A program made the position numbers and the translations under genes. This document shows, piece by piece, positions 19,794 through 28,601 of a DNA stretch of 64,000 nt. The first letter of the stretch is position 1. Every line of letters begins with the position of its first letter. The stretch is from Nocardia sp. alder85J. GTDB taxonomy: Bacteria > Actinomycetota > Actinomycetes > Mycobacteriales > Mycobacteriaceae. Where the stretch lies: positions 682,001-746,000 of the forward strand of contig NZ_JAIUCZ020000003.1 of the NCBI RefSeq assembly GCF_020176955.2, given 5' to 3'. Below the pieces are notes generated by a model. The model had not been told where the DNA came from. It saw only the letters and a list, made by a program, of their open reading frames with translations, and did no database searches.

Positions 19794-20678
19794 TCAGTCC
19801 TGTGGCTGCGCCGGAGTTCCGAAACCGCCGGACAGGACGCGGTTGGCGAAGTCCAGAATGGTCGGCCGATCGTCGTCGGCCCGCCAGGCCACGGCCAGCT
19901 CGCACGGGGGCAGTCCGCCCACCGGTCGCGCGGTCAGTCCGGGCCAGCGGTACATCGGCACATTGCTCTCCGCCAGCAGGCAGACGCCCAGTCCGAGGCT
20001 GACCGCCTCCAGCCGCTCCTCCGCGGTCGCGGCCTCGCCGCCGATCTTCGGCTGGCGACCGCCGCGGCCGTCGTTGCCGAGCCAGAAATCGCGGCTCGCA
20101 CCGGCTTCCGGCGGCATGGCGACGAAGGGCTCCCCGGCCAGGTCGGCGAATTCGATGACCTCCCGGTCGGCCAGCGCGTGATTCTCCGGTAACAACACCC
20201 AGCGGGTCTCCGACCGCAGCACCTGCCAGCGGTACCGGCTGGTGTCGGGCACGGGTAGCCACATCAGAGCGAGATCCGCCTGGCGGCCGGACAATCCGCT
20301 GGACGGATCGGTCCAGGACGCGGAGTGCAACGCCAGCCGGTGGCCGCTGGCACTCTCCAGGTCGGAGATCAGGCCGCGGCCGATGGAACTCTGGATGCCG
20401 ACCCGCAGCACCTCGCCCGCCTCCTGGAGGGCCACATTGGTGACCTCCCAGAGTTCCAGGATCTTGCGAGCGCCCTCGAGCAGCTCCTTCCCGGCGACGG
20501 TCAGCGCGACGCTGCGCTGGTTCCGGTCGAACAGGACGACGTCGAGCTGCCGCTCGAGCTGGCGGATCTGTCGCGACAGCGTTGGCTGAGCGATGTGCAG
20601 CCGCTGAGCGGCATTGGTGAAGTGAAGTTCCTCAGCGACGGCGACGAAATACCGCAAGTCGCGCAAGTGCGGATCCAT
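19794..20678 (-). CDS. LysR-family transcriptional regulator
   Basis: 294 aa. Residues 1-60 form the winged helix-turn-helix (LRYFVAVAEELHFTNAAQRL, then IAQPTLSRQIRQLERQL, then FDRNQRSVALTVAGKELL). The effector-binding domain covers about 90-285 and includes LALMWLPVP and VSLGLGVCLLAESNV. It would bind DNA as a tetramer and respond to a small molecule not identifiable here. No divergent partner gene is seen across 525 bp; the neighbouring amidase is convergent, so the regulated target is unclear. Confidence 0.9.
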   Translation of the reverse strand: MDPHLRDLRYFVAVAEELHFTNAAQRLHIAQPTLSRQIRQLERQLDVVLFDRNQRSVALTVAGKELLEGARKILELWEVTNVALQEAGEVLRVGIQSSIGRGLISDLESASGHRLALHSASWTDPSSGLSGRQADLALMWLPVPDTSRYRWQVLRSETRWVLLPENHALADREVIEFADLAGEPFVAMPPEAGASRDFWLGNDGRGGRQPKIGGEAATAEERLEAVSLGLGVCLLAESNVPMYRWPGLTARPVGGLPPCELAVAWRADDDRPTILDFANRVLSGGFGTPAQPQD

Positions 20679-20724
20679 AGCCCCTTGCTATCAGAATTGG
20701 TCTTGAAAATCCAGCCATATCAGA

Positions 20725-20744
20725 CCCAATACTGAGCGATTGGG
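20725..20744. promoter_or_regulatory. Candidate LysR-type operator (T-N11-A-like inverted repeat)
   Basis: CCCAAT (20725-20730), 8 bp, ATTGGG (20739-20744): a perfect 6-bp dyad 47 bp upstream of the LysR gene start, where LysR regulators usually bind to control their own promoter. Prediction only. Confidence 0.4.
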
Positions 20745-20760
20745 CACTGAAACAGCCGTC

Positions 20761-20797
20761 AGGTTTGTTAATGACAGCATATTGCCTAGACAAACCT
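20761..20797. repeat. Inverted repeat AGGTTTGT / ACAAACCT
   Basis: Perfect 8-bp arms at 20761-20768 and 20790-20797 separated by 21 bp of AT-rich DNA. Could be a second regulator half-site pair or a hairpin; it is not followed by a T run on either strand. Confidence 0.4.
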
Positions 20798-21204
20798 GCT
20801 GCACAACCACCTCCGCAAACCTCCGGAAAACCCGCCCCGCGCAAGCCCATCCCCGACGTAAACCCGCTCGACCAGGAAGAATCACCCCCGAAAAGACCAT
20901 CCGGACCCCACCTCGACAGCCCGTCGACACCCGATCGATCCCCCAGCAACAACCACTCGAACCGGACATCCAGGCCGTGGGCCAAAACGGTGATCTTCAT
21001 CACATTCCGGCGAGTCTCCCACGACACACCCGGAATCCGTTCTAGGCCACCGCGCATCGGACGCCCCGAGTACGGCGATGCACCACCGGCCGACGCCACG
21101 AGCCCCAGCCGATCCGCACCAGCCTCACAAACCGGGCATGGCCCCGCACATCGGAGCGACGACGATGCGCGCCCGGAATCCCCCGGGCGTACGGACGCGG
21201 CCGA

Positions 21205-21759
21205 TCAGACCGAATAGACCTTGGGGTCGAGGGTGCCGATGTACGGCAGATCCCGGTAGCGCTCCGCGTAGTCCAGGCCGTAGCCGACCACGAACTCGTC
21301 CGGGATGTCGAAGCCGACGTGCGCGACCTCCACCGCGGTGCGCAGCGCGTCGGGCTTGCGCAGCAACGTCACCACCTCGAGCGAGGCCGGGTTGCGGGTG
21401 GACAGGTTGCGCTTGAGCCAGGACAGGGTCAGCCCGGAGTCGATGATGTCCTCGACGATCAACACATTGCGTCCGGCGATGTCCTTGTCGAGATCCTTGA
21501 GGATCCGCACCACGCCGGAGGAGGAGGTGGAGGAGCCGTACGAGGACACCGCCATGAACTCCAGCTGAGTGGGGATCGGCAGCGCCTGGGCCAAGTCCGT
21601 CATGAAGAAGATCGCGCCCTTGAGGACGCCGACCAACAGCAGATCACCCTCGGGAGCATCGGGCGAATATCGTTTCGCGATGAGTTCGGCCAGCTCGTCG
21701 ACCTTCGCCTTGATCTGCTCCTCGGTGATGAGCACCGACGCGATGTCGTCCCCGTACAC
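21205..21759 (-). CDS. hpt: Hypoxanthine(-guanine) phosphoribosyltransferase
   Basis: Purine salvage: hypoxanthine or guanine plus PRPP to IMP or GMP. 184 aa starting at GTG 21759 ([15 protein letters not shown]). The PRPP-binding motif [17 protein letters not shown] is intact. [17 protein letters not shown] holds the cis-peptide loop, and [20 protein letters not shown] is the base-binding C-terminal segment. It lies 50 bp downstream of tilS on the same strand, the usual order in actinobacteria. Confidence 0.96.
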   Translation of the reverse strand: MYGDDIASVLITEEQIKAKVDELAELIAKRYSPDAPEGDLLLVGVLKGAIFFMTDLAQALPIPTQLEFMAVSSYGSSTSSSGVVRILKDLDKDIAGRNVLIVEDIIDSGLTLSWLKRNLSTRNPASLEVVTLLRKPDALRTAVEVAHVGFDIPDEFVVGYGLDYAERYRDLPYIGTLDPKVYSV

Positions 21760-21810
21760 GTGCGCTGGGTTCCCTTCAGTGATGTCGGCCTCCGGTGAGC
21801 GCGACCTCGA

Positions 21811-22791
21811 TCACCGGAGATCATTATCCTGCATCAGCGTCAGCCTGCCATGTTCGCGCGCGGCAACCAACCTCGTCCCGGCCGCACCACCGCCGACCGC
21901 GACCCCGCCTTGCCCGTGCCAATCCGTGATCAACGCGTCGACCGCTCGTAAGTGCTTGTCCGTCAACGCTTTCGCGCCACCGCCCAGTAGCCACGCCCGC
22001 ACCGCCCGGCGGCGGACGGCCATCGGGGCAGTGGCGAGCATCTCGATTTTCAGTGTCGCACCATCACCGGCCGTCCGAAGCAACTTTCCGGCAAGTTCGT
22101 CCAGGACCACGCCGTCGGCGCGCAACTGTTCGGCGGTCCGGGCCAGCGCGGCCGCGACCCCGCCGCCGAGCACCTCCTCCAGCAACGGCAGCACCTCGGT
22201 GCGCAGCCGCACCCGGGTGAATTCCGGCGAGCTGTTGTGCGGGTCGTCGTAGGGCCGCAGCCCGAGATCGGCGCACAACAGCCGGGTGGTCTCCCGCCGC
22301 ACCCCGAGCAGCGGCCTGCCCCAGGGCGCGGCGAAGGGGGCCATGCCCTGCACCGATCGCGGACCCGACCCGCGAGCCAGCCCCAGCAGCACCGTTTCGG
22401 CCTGATCGTCGAGGGTGTGGCCGAGCAGCACCGGCAGTCCGGCGCGGGCCTCGTCCAGCGCCGTGTAGCGGGCCCGCCGGGCGGCGGCCTCGAGCCCGCC
22501 GGCGCCGGTCACGGTCACCGTGAGCACGCGAGCGGAACGGCAGCCCAGCGCCCGCGCGGCGGCGGCGGCCGCCGCGGCCACGGCGGCGGATCCGTCCTGT
22601 AACCCGTGGTCGACGATCAACGCGTCGACCACGGCGGCCTCGGTCACGGCAGCGGCGGTCAGCGCCAGCGAATCCGCACCGCCGGACAGCGCGACCGCGA
22701 CCACGCCGGTGGGGGCGTACCGGGACAGCCAGTCCCTGACCGCGTGCCGCAATTCCAGCGCCGCCGCGGTCTCCGGCAGTCGCGCCGCCAC
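21811..22791 (-). CDS. tilS: tRNA(Ile)-lysidine synthetase
   Basis: Modifies C34 of tRNA-Ile(CAU) to lysidine so it reads AUA. 326 aa from GTG 22791, which lies just after the stop of the upstream metalloprotease gene. The ATP pyrophosphatase P-loop VAVALSGGADSLALTAAA is near residue 30, followed by LIVDHGLQ and LLGHTLDDQAETVLLGLARGSG. It is the short actinobacterial form without a long C-terminal domain. Likely coupled to its upstream neighbour by the near-overlapping stop and start. Confidence 0.94.
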   Translation of the reverse strand: MAARLPETAAALELRHAVRDWLSRYAPTGVVAVALSGGADSLALTAAAVTEAAVVDALIVDHGLQDGSAAVAAAAAAAARALGCRSARVLTVTVTGAGGLEAAARRARYTALDEARAGLPVLLGHTLDDQAETVLLGLARGSGPRSVQGMAPFAAPWGRPLLGVRRETTRLLCADLGLRPYDDPHNSSPEFTRVRLRTEVLPLLEEVLGGGVAAALARTAEQLRADGVVLDELAGKLLRTAGDGATLKIEMLATAPMAVRRRAVRAWLLGGGAKALTDKHLRAVDALITDWHGQGGVAVGGGAAGTRLVAAREHGRLTLMQDNDLR

Positions 22792-22792
22792 G

Positions 22793-23977
22793 TCAGCCGA
22801 GCACGCGCGCGACCCAGCGCCCCGGCTCGGTGATCTCGTCGGTGCGCGGCAGGGTGTCGGCATCGGTCCACACCGTGTTGAACCGCTGCATGCCGACCGT
22901 CTCCACCACCTCGTCGACGAACGCCTTGCCGCGCACGTACTGCGCCACCTTGGCGTCCACGCCGAGCAGTGCGCGCAGCAGCCGCTGCACCGGATTCGCC
23001 GGGCGGCGCCGGCGCTCGTCGAAGGCCCGCCGGATCTGCGCGACCGACGGCACCACCGCCGGGCCGACGGCATCCATGACGTGGTCGGCGTGCCCCTCGA
23101 GCAGGGTGCCGAGCATCAGCAGCCGATCCAGCGCCTCCCGCTGGGCGGGCGCCTGGGTGGCGCGCAGCAGGCCCAGCACGCCACGATCGGCCGGATCGTC
23201 GGAGGGCTCGGCGCCGCGCTGCCGCCGTTCGCGCACCACGGCCGCCAGCCGCGACAGCATCTCGTCGAACGATTCGTCGCCGACATCGCCGAGCACGGTC
23301 ACGTTGTCGCGCATGTACTCACCGAGCCAGGGGGCGGAGGAGAACTGCACCCGATGGGTCACCTCGTGCAGGCACACCCAGAGCCGGAAGTCACCGGCGT
23401 GGACGCCGAGCACCCGCTCGACCGCCACGATGTTGGGAGCGACCAGCAGCAGCATCCCGTCGTCGCCGCTGAACGGGTCGTACTGGCCGAGGATCGCCGT
23501 GGACAGGAAGGCCAGCATCGCGCCGACCTGCACACCGGCGGGTTTACCGGCCAACCGGCCGCGCACCGACGCGCGGTCCGCCGGCGTCCCGGACTCGCCG
23601 GTGAGCTGTGCCATGGAGGCGGCCGCCGCATCGATCCAGCCGGGCCGGTCCACGATCCGGGCGGCCGGAACCGGCCGATCGTCGATCAGCCCGGTCACCT
23701 CCCGCACCGGGCCCTCGGCCCGCACCGAGGATTCGGCCAGCTGGGCCACCACCTGTTCGGCCGAGAAACGGGTGACCCGCGGTCCGGCCGGGACCAGCGC
23801 GGCGCCGGTACGGGCGGCCAGTTGCCAGTCCACCGCCCCGGCCAGCGGCGACTTGCGCCGGTGCCGGATCAGTTCGCCGGACTCGACGTCGACCAGCACC
23901 TGCTCGGAGGGCTTGGGGAGCGCCTGCTCCGCGTACCCGGGCCGGCTGCCTCGGGCATCGTCTTCAGGTCCGGTCAT
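22793..23977 (-). CDS. Zinc-dependent metalloprotease-like protein (DUF2342 / F420-associated family)
   Basis: 394 aa of the zincin-like family found beside tilS in most mycolic-acid actinobacteria and often labelled coenzyme F420 biosynthesis-associated. The HExxH motif is in WVCLHEVTHRVQFSSAPWL (about residue 210), and EGHADHVMDAVG further on supplies the likely third ligand region (Glu/His). No signal peptide, so probably cytoplasmic. The physiological substrate is unknown. Sits between dacB and tilS with gaps of 13 and 1 bp. Confidence 0.9.
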   Translation of the reverse strand: MTGPEDDARGSRPGYAEQALPKPSEQVLVDVESGELIRHRRKSPLAGAVDWQLAARTGAALVPAGPRVTRFSAEQVVAQLAESSVRAEGPVREVTGLIDDRPVPAARIVDRPGWIDAAAASMAQLTGESGTPADRASVRGRLAGKPAGVQVGAMLAFLSTAILGQYDPFSGDDGMLLLVAPNIVAVERVLGVHAGDFRLWVCLHEVTHRVQFSSAPWLGEYMRDNVTVLGDVGDESFDEMLSRLAAVVRERRQRGAEPSDDPADRGVLGLLRATQAPAQREALDRLLMLGTLLEGHADHVMDAVGPAVVPSVAQIRRAFDERRRRPANPVQRLLRALLGVDAKVAQYVRGKAFVDEVVETVGMQRFNTVWTDADTLPRTDEITEPGRWVARVLG

Positions 23978-23990
23978 CGGTCACCACCTG

Positions 23991-25439
23991 TCAGGAGCAT
24001 CCGCAGTTACGCAGCGTGGCAGCGATGGCGTCCAGGGCCGGCCGGCTCGCTTCCGGTGGCCGGTCGTTCGACATCAGCGCGAAGGTCAGCACCCGGCCAT
24101 CACTGTCGAGGACATACCCTGCCAACGCACTCGATACCGACAGAGTTCCGGTCTTCGCCCGCACCCAGCCCGCGCCCACGTGGTCGCGGGTGGTGAACCG
24201 GTCGGCCAGCGATCCGGTCGCCCCCGCCACGGGCAGGTAATCCAGCATCGGGGCCAGCGGCGACACCGTGCCGCCGGTATCCGACGCGCTCGTGGTCGAC
24301 ACGCCGGACTGCGGTCCGGCCGCCTCGGCCAGGATCCGGTCCAGCAGCCGCGGCGGCACCCGGTCGTCGGTGGACAGGCCGCTGGCGTCCAGCAGGGTGA
24401 GTCCGGTGGTGTCGAATCCGGCCGCGGTCAGCGCCGTGCCGGTGGCGGCCGCCGCCCCGGCGAAGGACGCCTCACCGCCGCCGGTCGCCGCGATCTCCCG
24501 GGCGATCGCCTCGGCGAGCACGTCGTCGGAGTGGATCATCATGTCGCGCAACCGGTCCCGTAGCGGGGCCGACTGCACGTGCGCGATCTCTCGCGCCTGC
24601 GCCGGGGCCTTGTCGATGCGGACCTTGCCCGGATCGAGTCCCAGCTCGGCGGCGAGCCGCCGTCCGGTGTCCAGCGCCGGGGTCGCCGAGCGCGGCGAGT
24701 ACTCGACCAGCGGGTCCAACCGGCCGCCGTCGATCATCACGGATTCGATCGGCGCCCAGGAACCACCGGCGATATCGGCCGGATCCCAGCCCGCCGGCGC
24801 CGTCGGCCCGGGGTAGGCGGAGGTGTCCACCGCGACGCTGTCGAAGGGGCGCCCCGCGGCGCGGATCTGCGTCACCAGATCGGCCAGTCGCGGGCCACCG
24901 GGATAATAGCCCTTACCGTCGGCCTGGGCGGTCAGTGTCGGATCGCCGCCGCCGACGAGCACCAGCTCGCTGGGATCGGCGCCGGTGACCACCCTGGTGG
25001 TGACCCGATGGTCGGGCGGCAGCATGAGCAGCGCGGCCGCCGTCGTCAGCACCTTGGCGGTGGACGCGGGCACCATCGGCTTGTCCGGATCGGTACTCCA
25101 CACCACGGTCCGGGTGTCGGCATCGGTGACCGACGCGCTGAAGGCGCCGAGATCCGGCGCGGTGGCCACCTTGGCCAGCGCCGCCGACAACCCCGGCGAA
25201 CTCGGTGCGGTGGCCCCGGGTGGCGCGGGCGCTACCTGCGGGAACGGTTTCACGGGGGCGGGCGGGGCGGAGATGGTCAAGCCGCCGTGACGGAATTCCT
25301 CGGTCCAGGGCCGCAGGATCACCAGCACGGCGCCGACGGCGACCACCACGACGAACGCTCCGGCGAGGGACGCGATCCAGATCGTGCGGCGCCGCCGAGC
25401 AGCCAGGTTGCCGATGTTCTTCCTGCTCCGACCTACCAC
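23991..25439 (-). CDS. dacB: D-alanyl-D-alanine carboxypeptidase/endopeptidase (PBP4 family)
   Basis: 482 aa low-molecular-weight penicillin-binding protein that trims or cleaves peptidoglycan cross-links outside the membrane. An N-terminal anchor (IWIASLAGAFVVVVAVGAVL) is followed by a Pro-rich linker. Penicillin-binding motifs are SxxK in VPASTAKVLTTAAALL and KTG in VRAKTGTLSVSSALAGY. The middle motif, normally SxN, reads HSDDVLAEAIAREIA with Asp in place of Asn. It is the first gene of a minus-strand set with the zincin, tilS and hpt, and is divergent from ppa. Confidence 0.93.
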   Translation of the reverse strand: MVGRSRKNIGNLAARRRRTIWIASLAGAFVVVVAVGAVLVILRPWTEEFRHGGLTISAPPAPVKPFPQVAPAPPGATAPSSPGLSAALAKVATAPDLGAFSASVTDADTRTVVWSTDPDKPMVPASTAKVLTTAAALLMLPPDHRVTTRVVTGADPSELVLVGGGDPTLTAQADGKGYYPGGPRLADLVTQIRAAGRPFDSVAVDTSAYPGPTAPAGWDPADIAGGSWAPIESVMIDGGRLDPLVEYSPRSATPALDTGRRLAAELGLDPGKVRIDKAPAQAREIAHVQSAPLRDRLRDMMIHSDDVLAEAIAREIAATGGGEASFAGAAAATGTALTAAGFDTTGLTLLDASGLSTDDRVPPRLLDRILAEAAGPQSGVSTTSASDTGGTVSPLAPMLDYLPVAGATGSLADRFTTRDHVGAGWVRAKTGTLSVSSALAGYVLDSDGRVLTFALMSNDRPPEASRPALDAIAATLRNCGCS

Positions 25440-25611
25440 GTGACCGCCGTCTCCCTACTCGCCCGTAACAGCGCGCGCTGTGCCGGTGCCCTGCCGCACC
25501 CACCAGCCCAGCGACCACACTATCCTCACCTGGCCGACGTACCTGACGCACAGGCAGGCGAGTCGGCAGCCTCGCCGTCGTTGATGACAAGCACCAGACG
25601 AAGGAGATGAC

Positions 25612-26103
25612 GTGGAGTTCGACGTCACCATCGAGATCCCCAAGGGTCAGCGCAACAAGTACGAGGTCGACCACAAGACCGGTCGGGTGCGGCTGGACCG
25701 CTACCTCTACACCCCGATGGTCTACCCGGCCGACTACGGCTACATCGAGGACACCCTCGGTTCCGACGGCGATCCGCTGGACTGCCTGGTGCTGCTGCCC
25801 GAGTCGGTGTTCCCGGGGGTCATCGTCGAGGCCCGGCCGGTCGGCGTGCTGCTGATGAGCGACGAGGCCGGTGGCGACGAGAAGATCGTCGCGGTGCCCG
25901 CGGGCGACAAGCGCTGGAACCACATCCAGGATGTCTCGGACATCGGCGAGTTCGACCGGAAGGCCATCGAGCACTTCTTCGAGCACTACAAGGACCTGGA
26001 GCCGGGCAAGTGGGTCAAGGTCGAGGGCTGGGGCGACCGCGCCAAGGCCGAGGTGCTGGTGGACGAGGCGTATGCCCGGCTGAAGGAGCAGGGCGGGCAC
26101 TGA
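25612..26103 (+). CDS. ppa: Inorganic pyrophosphatase (family I)
   Basis: Hydrolyses pyrophosphate released by biosynthesis. 163 aa, family-typical. The active-site residues are visible in [37 protein letters not shown] (catalytic Asp cluster) and [15 protein letters not shown]. Start is GTG 25612 with AAGGAG 7 nt upstream. Cytoplasmic, and presumably constitutive. Confidence 0.97.
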   Translation: MEFDVTIEIPKGQRNKYEVDHKTGRVRLDRYLYTPMVYPADYGYIEDTLGSDGDPLDCLVLLPESVFPGVIVEARPVGVLLMSDEAGGDEKIVAVPAGDKRWNHIQDVSDIGEFDRKAIEHFFEHYKDLEPGKWVKVEGWGDRAKAEVLVDEAYARLKEQGGH

Positions 26104-26112
26104 TCCCGTCGA

Positions 26113-26158
26113 GCGCACGCCGGTCCGCCCGCACCGCCGCGGCCGATCCGGCGTGCGC
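26113..26158. terminator. Hairpin between convergent ppa and crotonase genes
   Basis: GCGCACGCCGG (26113-26123) and CCGGCGTGCGC (26148-26158) form a perfect 11-bp stem with a 24-nt loop, 10 bp after the ppa stop and 28 bp from the stop of the opposing gene. No T run, but high-GC actinobacteria often lack one. Likely a bidirectional terminator. Confidence 0.6.
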
Positions 26159-26185
26159 GGGCCGGGCCGGGGCCCGGCCGGTGAT

Positions 26186-27007
26186 TCAGCGGCCCCGGAA
26201 CTCCGGCGGCCGCTTCTCGAACACCGCCGCCACCGCCTCGGTGAGGTCCTCCGCGGGCAGGAAGGCCGCATTCCAGGCCGACACGTAACGCAGGCCCTCG
26301 GCCACCTGCCGGGCCCGGGGCTGATCGAGCACATCCTTGACGCCCTGGACGACCAGCGGCGGATTGGCGGCGATCTCCTCGGCCAGCGCGTGCGCGGCGG
26401 CCAGCGTCGCCTCCTGATCCGGGTACACGTCGTTGACCAGGCCGATCTTCTCGGCGCGGGCGGCGTCGATGTCCTTGCCGGTGAAGGCCAGTTCGCGCAC
26501 GTGCCCCTCACCGATGACAGCGGGCAGCCGCTGCAGCGACCCGATGTCGGCGACGATGGCGACCTTGGCCTCGCGCAGACTGAATTTCGCGTCGGCGGAC
26601 GCCAGCCGGATGTCGGCCGCGGCGATCAGGTCCAGCCCGCCGCCGATGCACCAGCCGGACACGGCCGCGACGACCGGCTTGCGGCAGTCCGCGACGGCCG
26701 TCACCGCGGCCTGCATCCGGCGGATCTCGTTCAGGAACGCGGTGCGCGGGCCGGCCAGTCCGCGCTCGGCGACCAGCGGGCCGAAGGTGCCGCCCATCGC
26801 CACCAGATCCAGACCGTAGGAGAAGTTCCGGCCCGATCCGGTGAGCACCACCGCGCGCACCTCCGGATCGGCGTCGAGTTCACCGAAGATCAGCGGCAGC
26901 TCCCGCCAGAAGTCCGGTCCCATCGCATTGCCCTTGGCGGGACCGGTCAGCGTGACCCGGGCGACCCGGTCCTTGCTCTCGACTGTGAAAGCCTTCCATT
27001 CAGTCAT
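26186..27007 (-). CDS. Crotonase-family protein, dienoyl-CoA isomerase-like
   Basis: 273 aa enoyl-CoA hydratase/isomerase superfamily. The oxyanion-hole motifs are FSYGLDLVAMGG and VSGWCIGGGLDLIAAADIRLA. REAKVAIVADIGSLQRLP keeps a Glu and an Asp placed as in delta(3,5)-delta(2,4)-dienoyl-CoA isomerases, which carry a similar ADxGxLQRLP motif, so this activity is more likely than simple hydration. It stands alone, convergent with ppa. The start is ATG 27007. Confidence 0.9.
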   Translation of the reverse strand: MTEWKAFTVESKDRVARVTLTGPAKGNAMGPDFWRELPLIFGELDADPEVRAVVLTGSGRNFSYGLDLVAMGGTFGPLVAERGLAGPRTAFLNEIRRMQAAVTAVADCRKPVVAAVSGWCIGGGLDLIAAADIRLASADAKFSLREAKVAIVADIGSLQRLPAVIGEGHVRELAFTGKDIDAARAEKIGLVNDVYPDQEATLAAAHALAEEIAANPPLVVQGVKDVLDQPRARQVAEGLRYVSAWNAAFLPAEDLTEAVAAVFEKRPPEFRGR

Positions 27008-27161
27008 TTGCCCAGCTTAGCGGGCCGGTCCCGGCTCACCGCGGGCGTGTAAAACCTGTGAAAACTCACGGCCGGGTCCGGGCGTGCCGGGTCGCCGGCG
27101 ACGGATCATGTAACCGGCGAGTCGCTTCTACTCCACCGCCACCAGGCAATCGGAGGTCATC

Positions 27162-27482
27162 ATGTTGATGCACAAGGGCATCGGCCTGGATCGTTTCAAC
27201 GAACTGCCGCATACGCGTGCCGTCTACGCGCTCTACGAATGCTGTTGCAGCGTCACGTGGGCCGAGAAGCTGGCCAGCGGCCGGCCCTATCCCGACTATC
27301 AGCGGCTGCTGGACGCCGCCGATGTCGAATTGCCCGCACTCTCCGCGGCGGATCTCGACCGGATCGCCGATTCGGTTGCGCGCGAGGCGATTTCGAATCC
27401 CACCATCGAGGATCTGGCCCGGGTCACCCGGGACCGCCTGACCCGGATGCTCGGCCCGGAAGAGGGCTACCCCGAATACTGA
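27162..27482 (+). CDS. OHCU decarboxylase-like short protein
   Basis: 106 aa that resembles the N-terminal half of 2-oxo-4-hydroxy-4-carboxy-5-ureidoimidazoline decarboxylase: FNELPHTRAVYALYECCCSV, then WAEKLASGRPYPDYQRLLDA. The catalytic segment of true OHCU decarboxylases (HPxIG followed by a Glu, in about 160 residues) is missing. It ends with a DLARVTRDRLTRMLG helix. So it probably does not decarboxylate OHCU; no uricase or HIU hydrolase gene is nearby. Good AGG-type ribosome site (ATCGGAGG) upstream. Confidence 0.75.
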   Translation: MLMHKGIGLDRFNELPHTRAVYALYECCCSVTWAEKLASGRPYPDYQRLLDAADVELPALSAADLDRIADSVAREAISNPTIEDLARVTRDRLTRMLGPEEGYPEY

Positions 27483-27505
27483 GCCCGGGGCGGCCCCGAT
27501 CCCGG

Positions 27506-28588
27506 TCACCGCAGCAATCCACGTCCCGTGGTGAGCGGCAGGTCGATCGCCGTGAGCAGGCCGGGGTGCGCCCGCACCACCGCGGGCACCGCACTCACCA
27601 GGCGAGCGGCGGTGCCGACCACTCCACCCAGCGCATGGTCTCCGTTGCTGGACAATTGCAGGTCCAGGACATAGTCGGGGTCGCCGAGGATCTCCACCCG
27701 ATAGCCACCCTGCCCGGCGGGCTGCGGCCAGTCGGGGGCCAGGTCGGGATGCAACCGGGTCACATGTTCCAGCACCAGCACCTCGCGCCCGTCCCGCACG
27801 CCGCTGACCCGGAACCGCAGCGCCGCGGCGGTGCCGGGTTCGACGGTGTGCGCGCCGATCCGGATCGGCTCCGTCGCGGGCAGCCGCTGGAAATCCTGTG
27901 TGACCGTATCGAGTTCGACGTCCAGCGCGGCCGCCAGTTGCCGGACGACGCTACCCCACGCCAGCGTCAGCACGCCGGGTTGCAGCAGCAGCGGCAGTTC
28001 CGCGCCGTCGCTCACATCGCGGCCGAAACCCATGATGTCGAACAGCACCTTCGGCTGGTCGTAGGTGGAGTAGTCCAGGATCTCCGAGCACACGATGGAG
28101 TCGATGCGCTCGCTGCCGCTGGACAGCAGCAACGGCAGCCAGTCGTTGGCCCAGCCCGGATCGATGCCGTTCACCCACAACGACGCCCCGCCCGCCTGCG
28201 CCGCCTCGACCACCGGATCGATCAGCTCGGGAGGCACGGTGCCGTAGGGGAATTGCAGGAACACCGGACTCGACGACACCACGTTGATCCCGGCGCGCAG
28301 GAAGGTCTTCAGATCCTCCACCGCCTCGAGCAGCCGATCGTCGGCCATCGCGGTGTGCACGATGCAGTCGGGTTTCAGGTCGAGCAGGGCCTGCGCGTCG
28401 GTGGTGGCGGCCACGCCGATCTCACGGTCGAGGCCGGCGAGTTCACCGGCGTCCCGGCCGGCCTTCTCGTCGGAGGACACCCAGACGCCGACGAGTTCGA
28501 GTTCCGGCCGGGCGATGATGGATCGCAGGGCCCGGCGGCCGACATTGCCGGTGCTCCACTGCACTACCCGGTAGGCCGGTGCTGACAT
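27506..28588 (-). CDS. DapB-like NAD(P)-binding oxidoreductase
   Basis: 360 aa from ATG 28588 with AGGAG upstream. The N-terminus YRVVQWSTGNVGRRALRSII is the Rossmann motif of a family annotated as dihydrodipicolinate reductase-like or 2,4-diaminopentanoate dehydrogenase-like. PDCIVHTAMADD, NVVSSSPVFLQFPYG and VNGIDPGWANDWLPLL follow the family pattern. These proteins are common in actinobacteria next to steroid or lipid catabolism genes. Substrate unknown. The stop lies 13 bp before the next gene upstream on the same strand, so it is cotranscribed with the SDR gene. Confidence 0.85.
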   Translation of the reverse strand: MSAPAYRVVQWSTGNVGRRALRSIIARPELELVGVWVSSDEKAGRDAGELAGLDREIGVAATTDAQALLDLKPDCIVHTAMADDRLLEAVEDLKTFLRAGINVVSSSPVFLQFPYGTVPPELIDPVVEAAQAGGASLWVNGIDPGWANDWLPLLLSSGSERIDSIVCSEILDYSTYDQPKVLFDIMGFGRDVSDGAELPLLLQPGVLTLAWGSVVRQLAAALDVELDTVTQDFQRLPATEPIRIGAHTVEPGTAAALRFRVSGVRDGREVLVLEHVTRLHPDLAPDWPQPAGQGGYRVEILGDPDYVLDLQLSSNGDHALGGVVGTAARLVSAVPAVVRAHPGLLTAIDLPLTTGRGLLR

Positions 28589-28601
28589 GGGAAAACTCCT
28601 G

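Larger units (their letters stand above)
20679..21204. other. Intergenic region, about 525 bp, lower GC than surroundings
   Basis: Upstream of the LysR gene and downstream of hpt. The first 130 bp are visibly AT-richer than the window average. Several short frames exist on both strands but none shows a credible protein. It carries two inverted repeats described separately. No RNA gene recognised. Confidence 0.4.
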
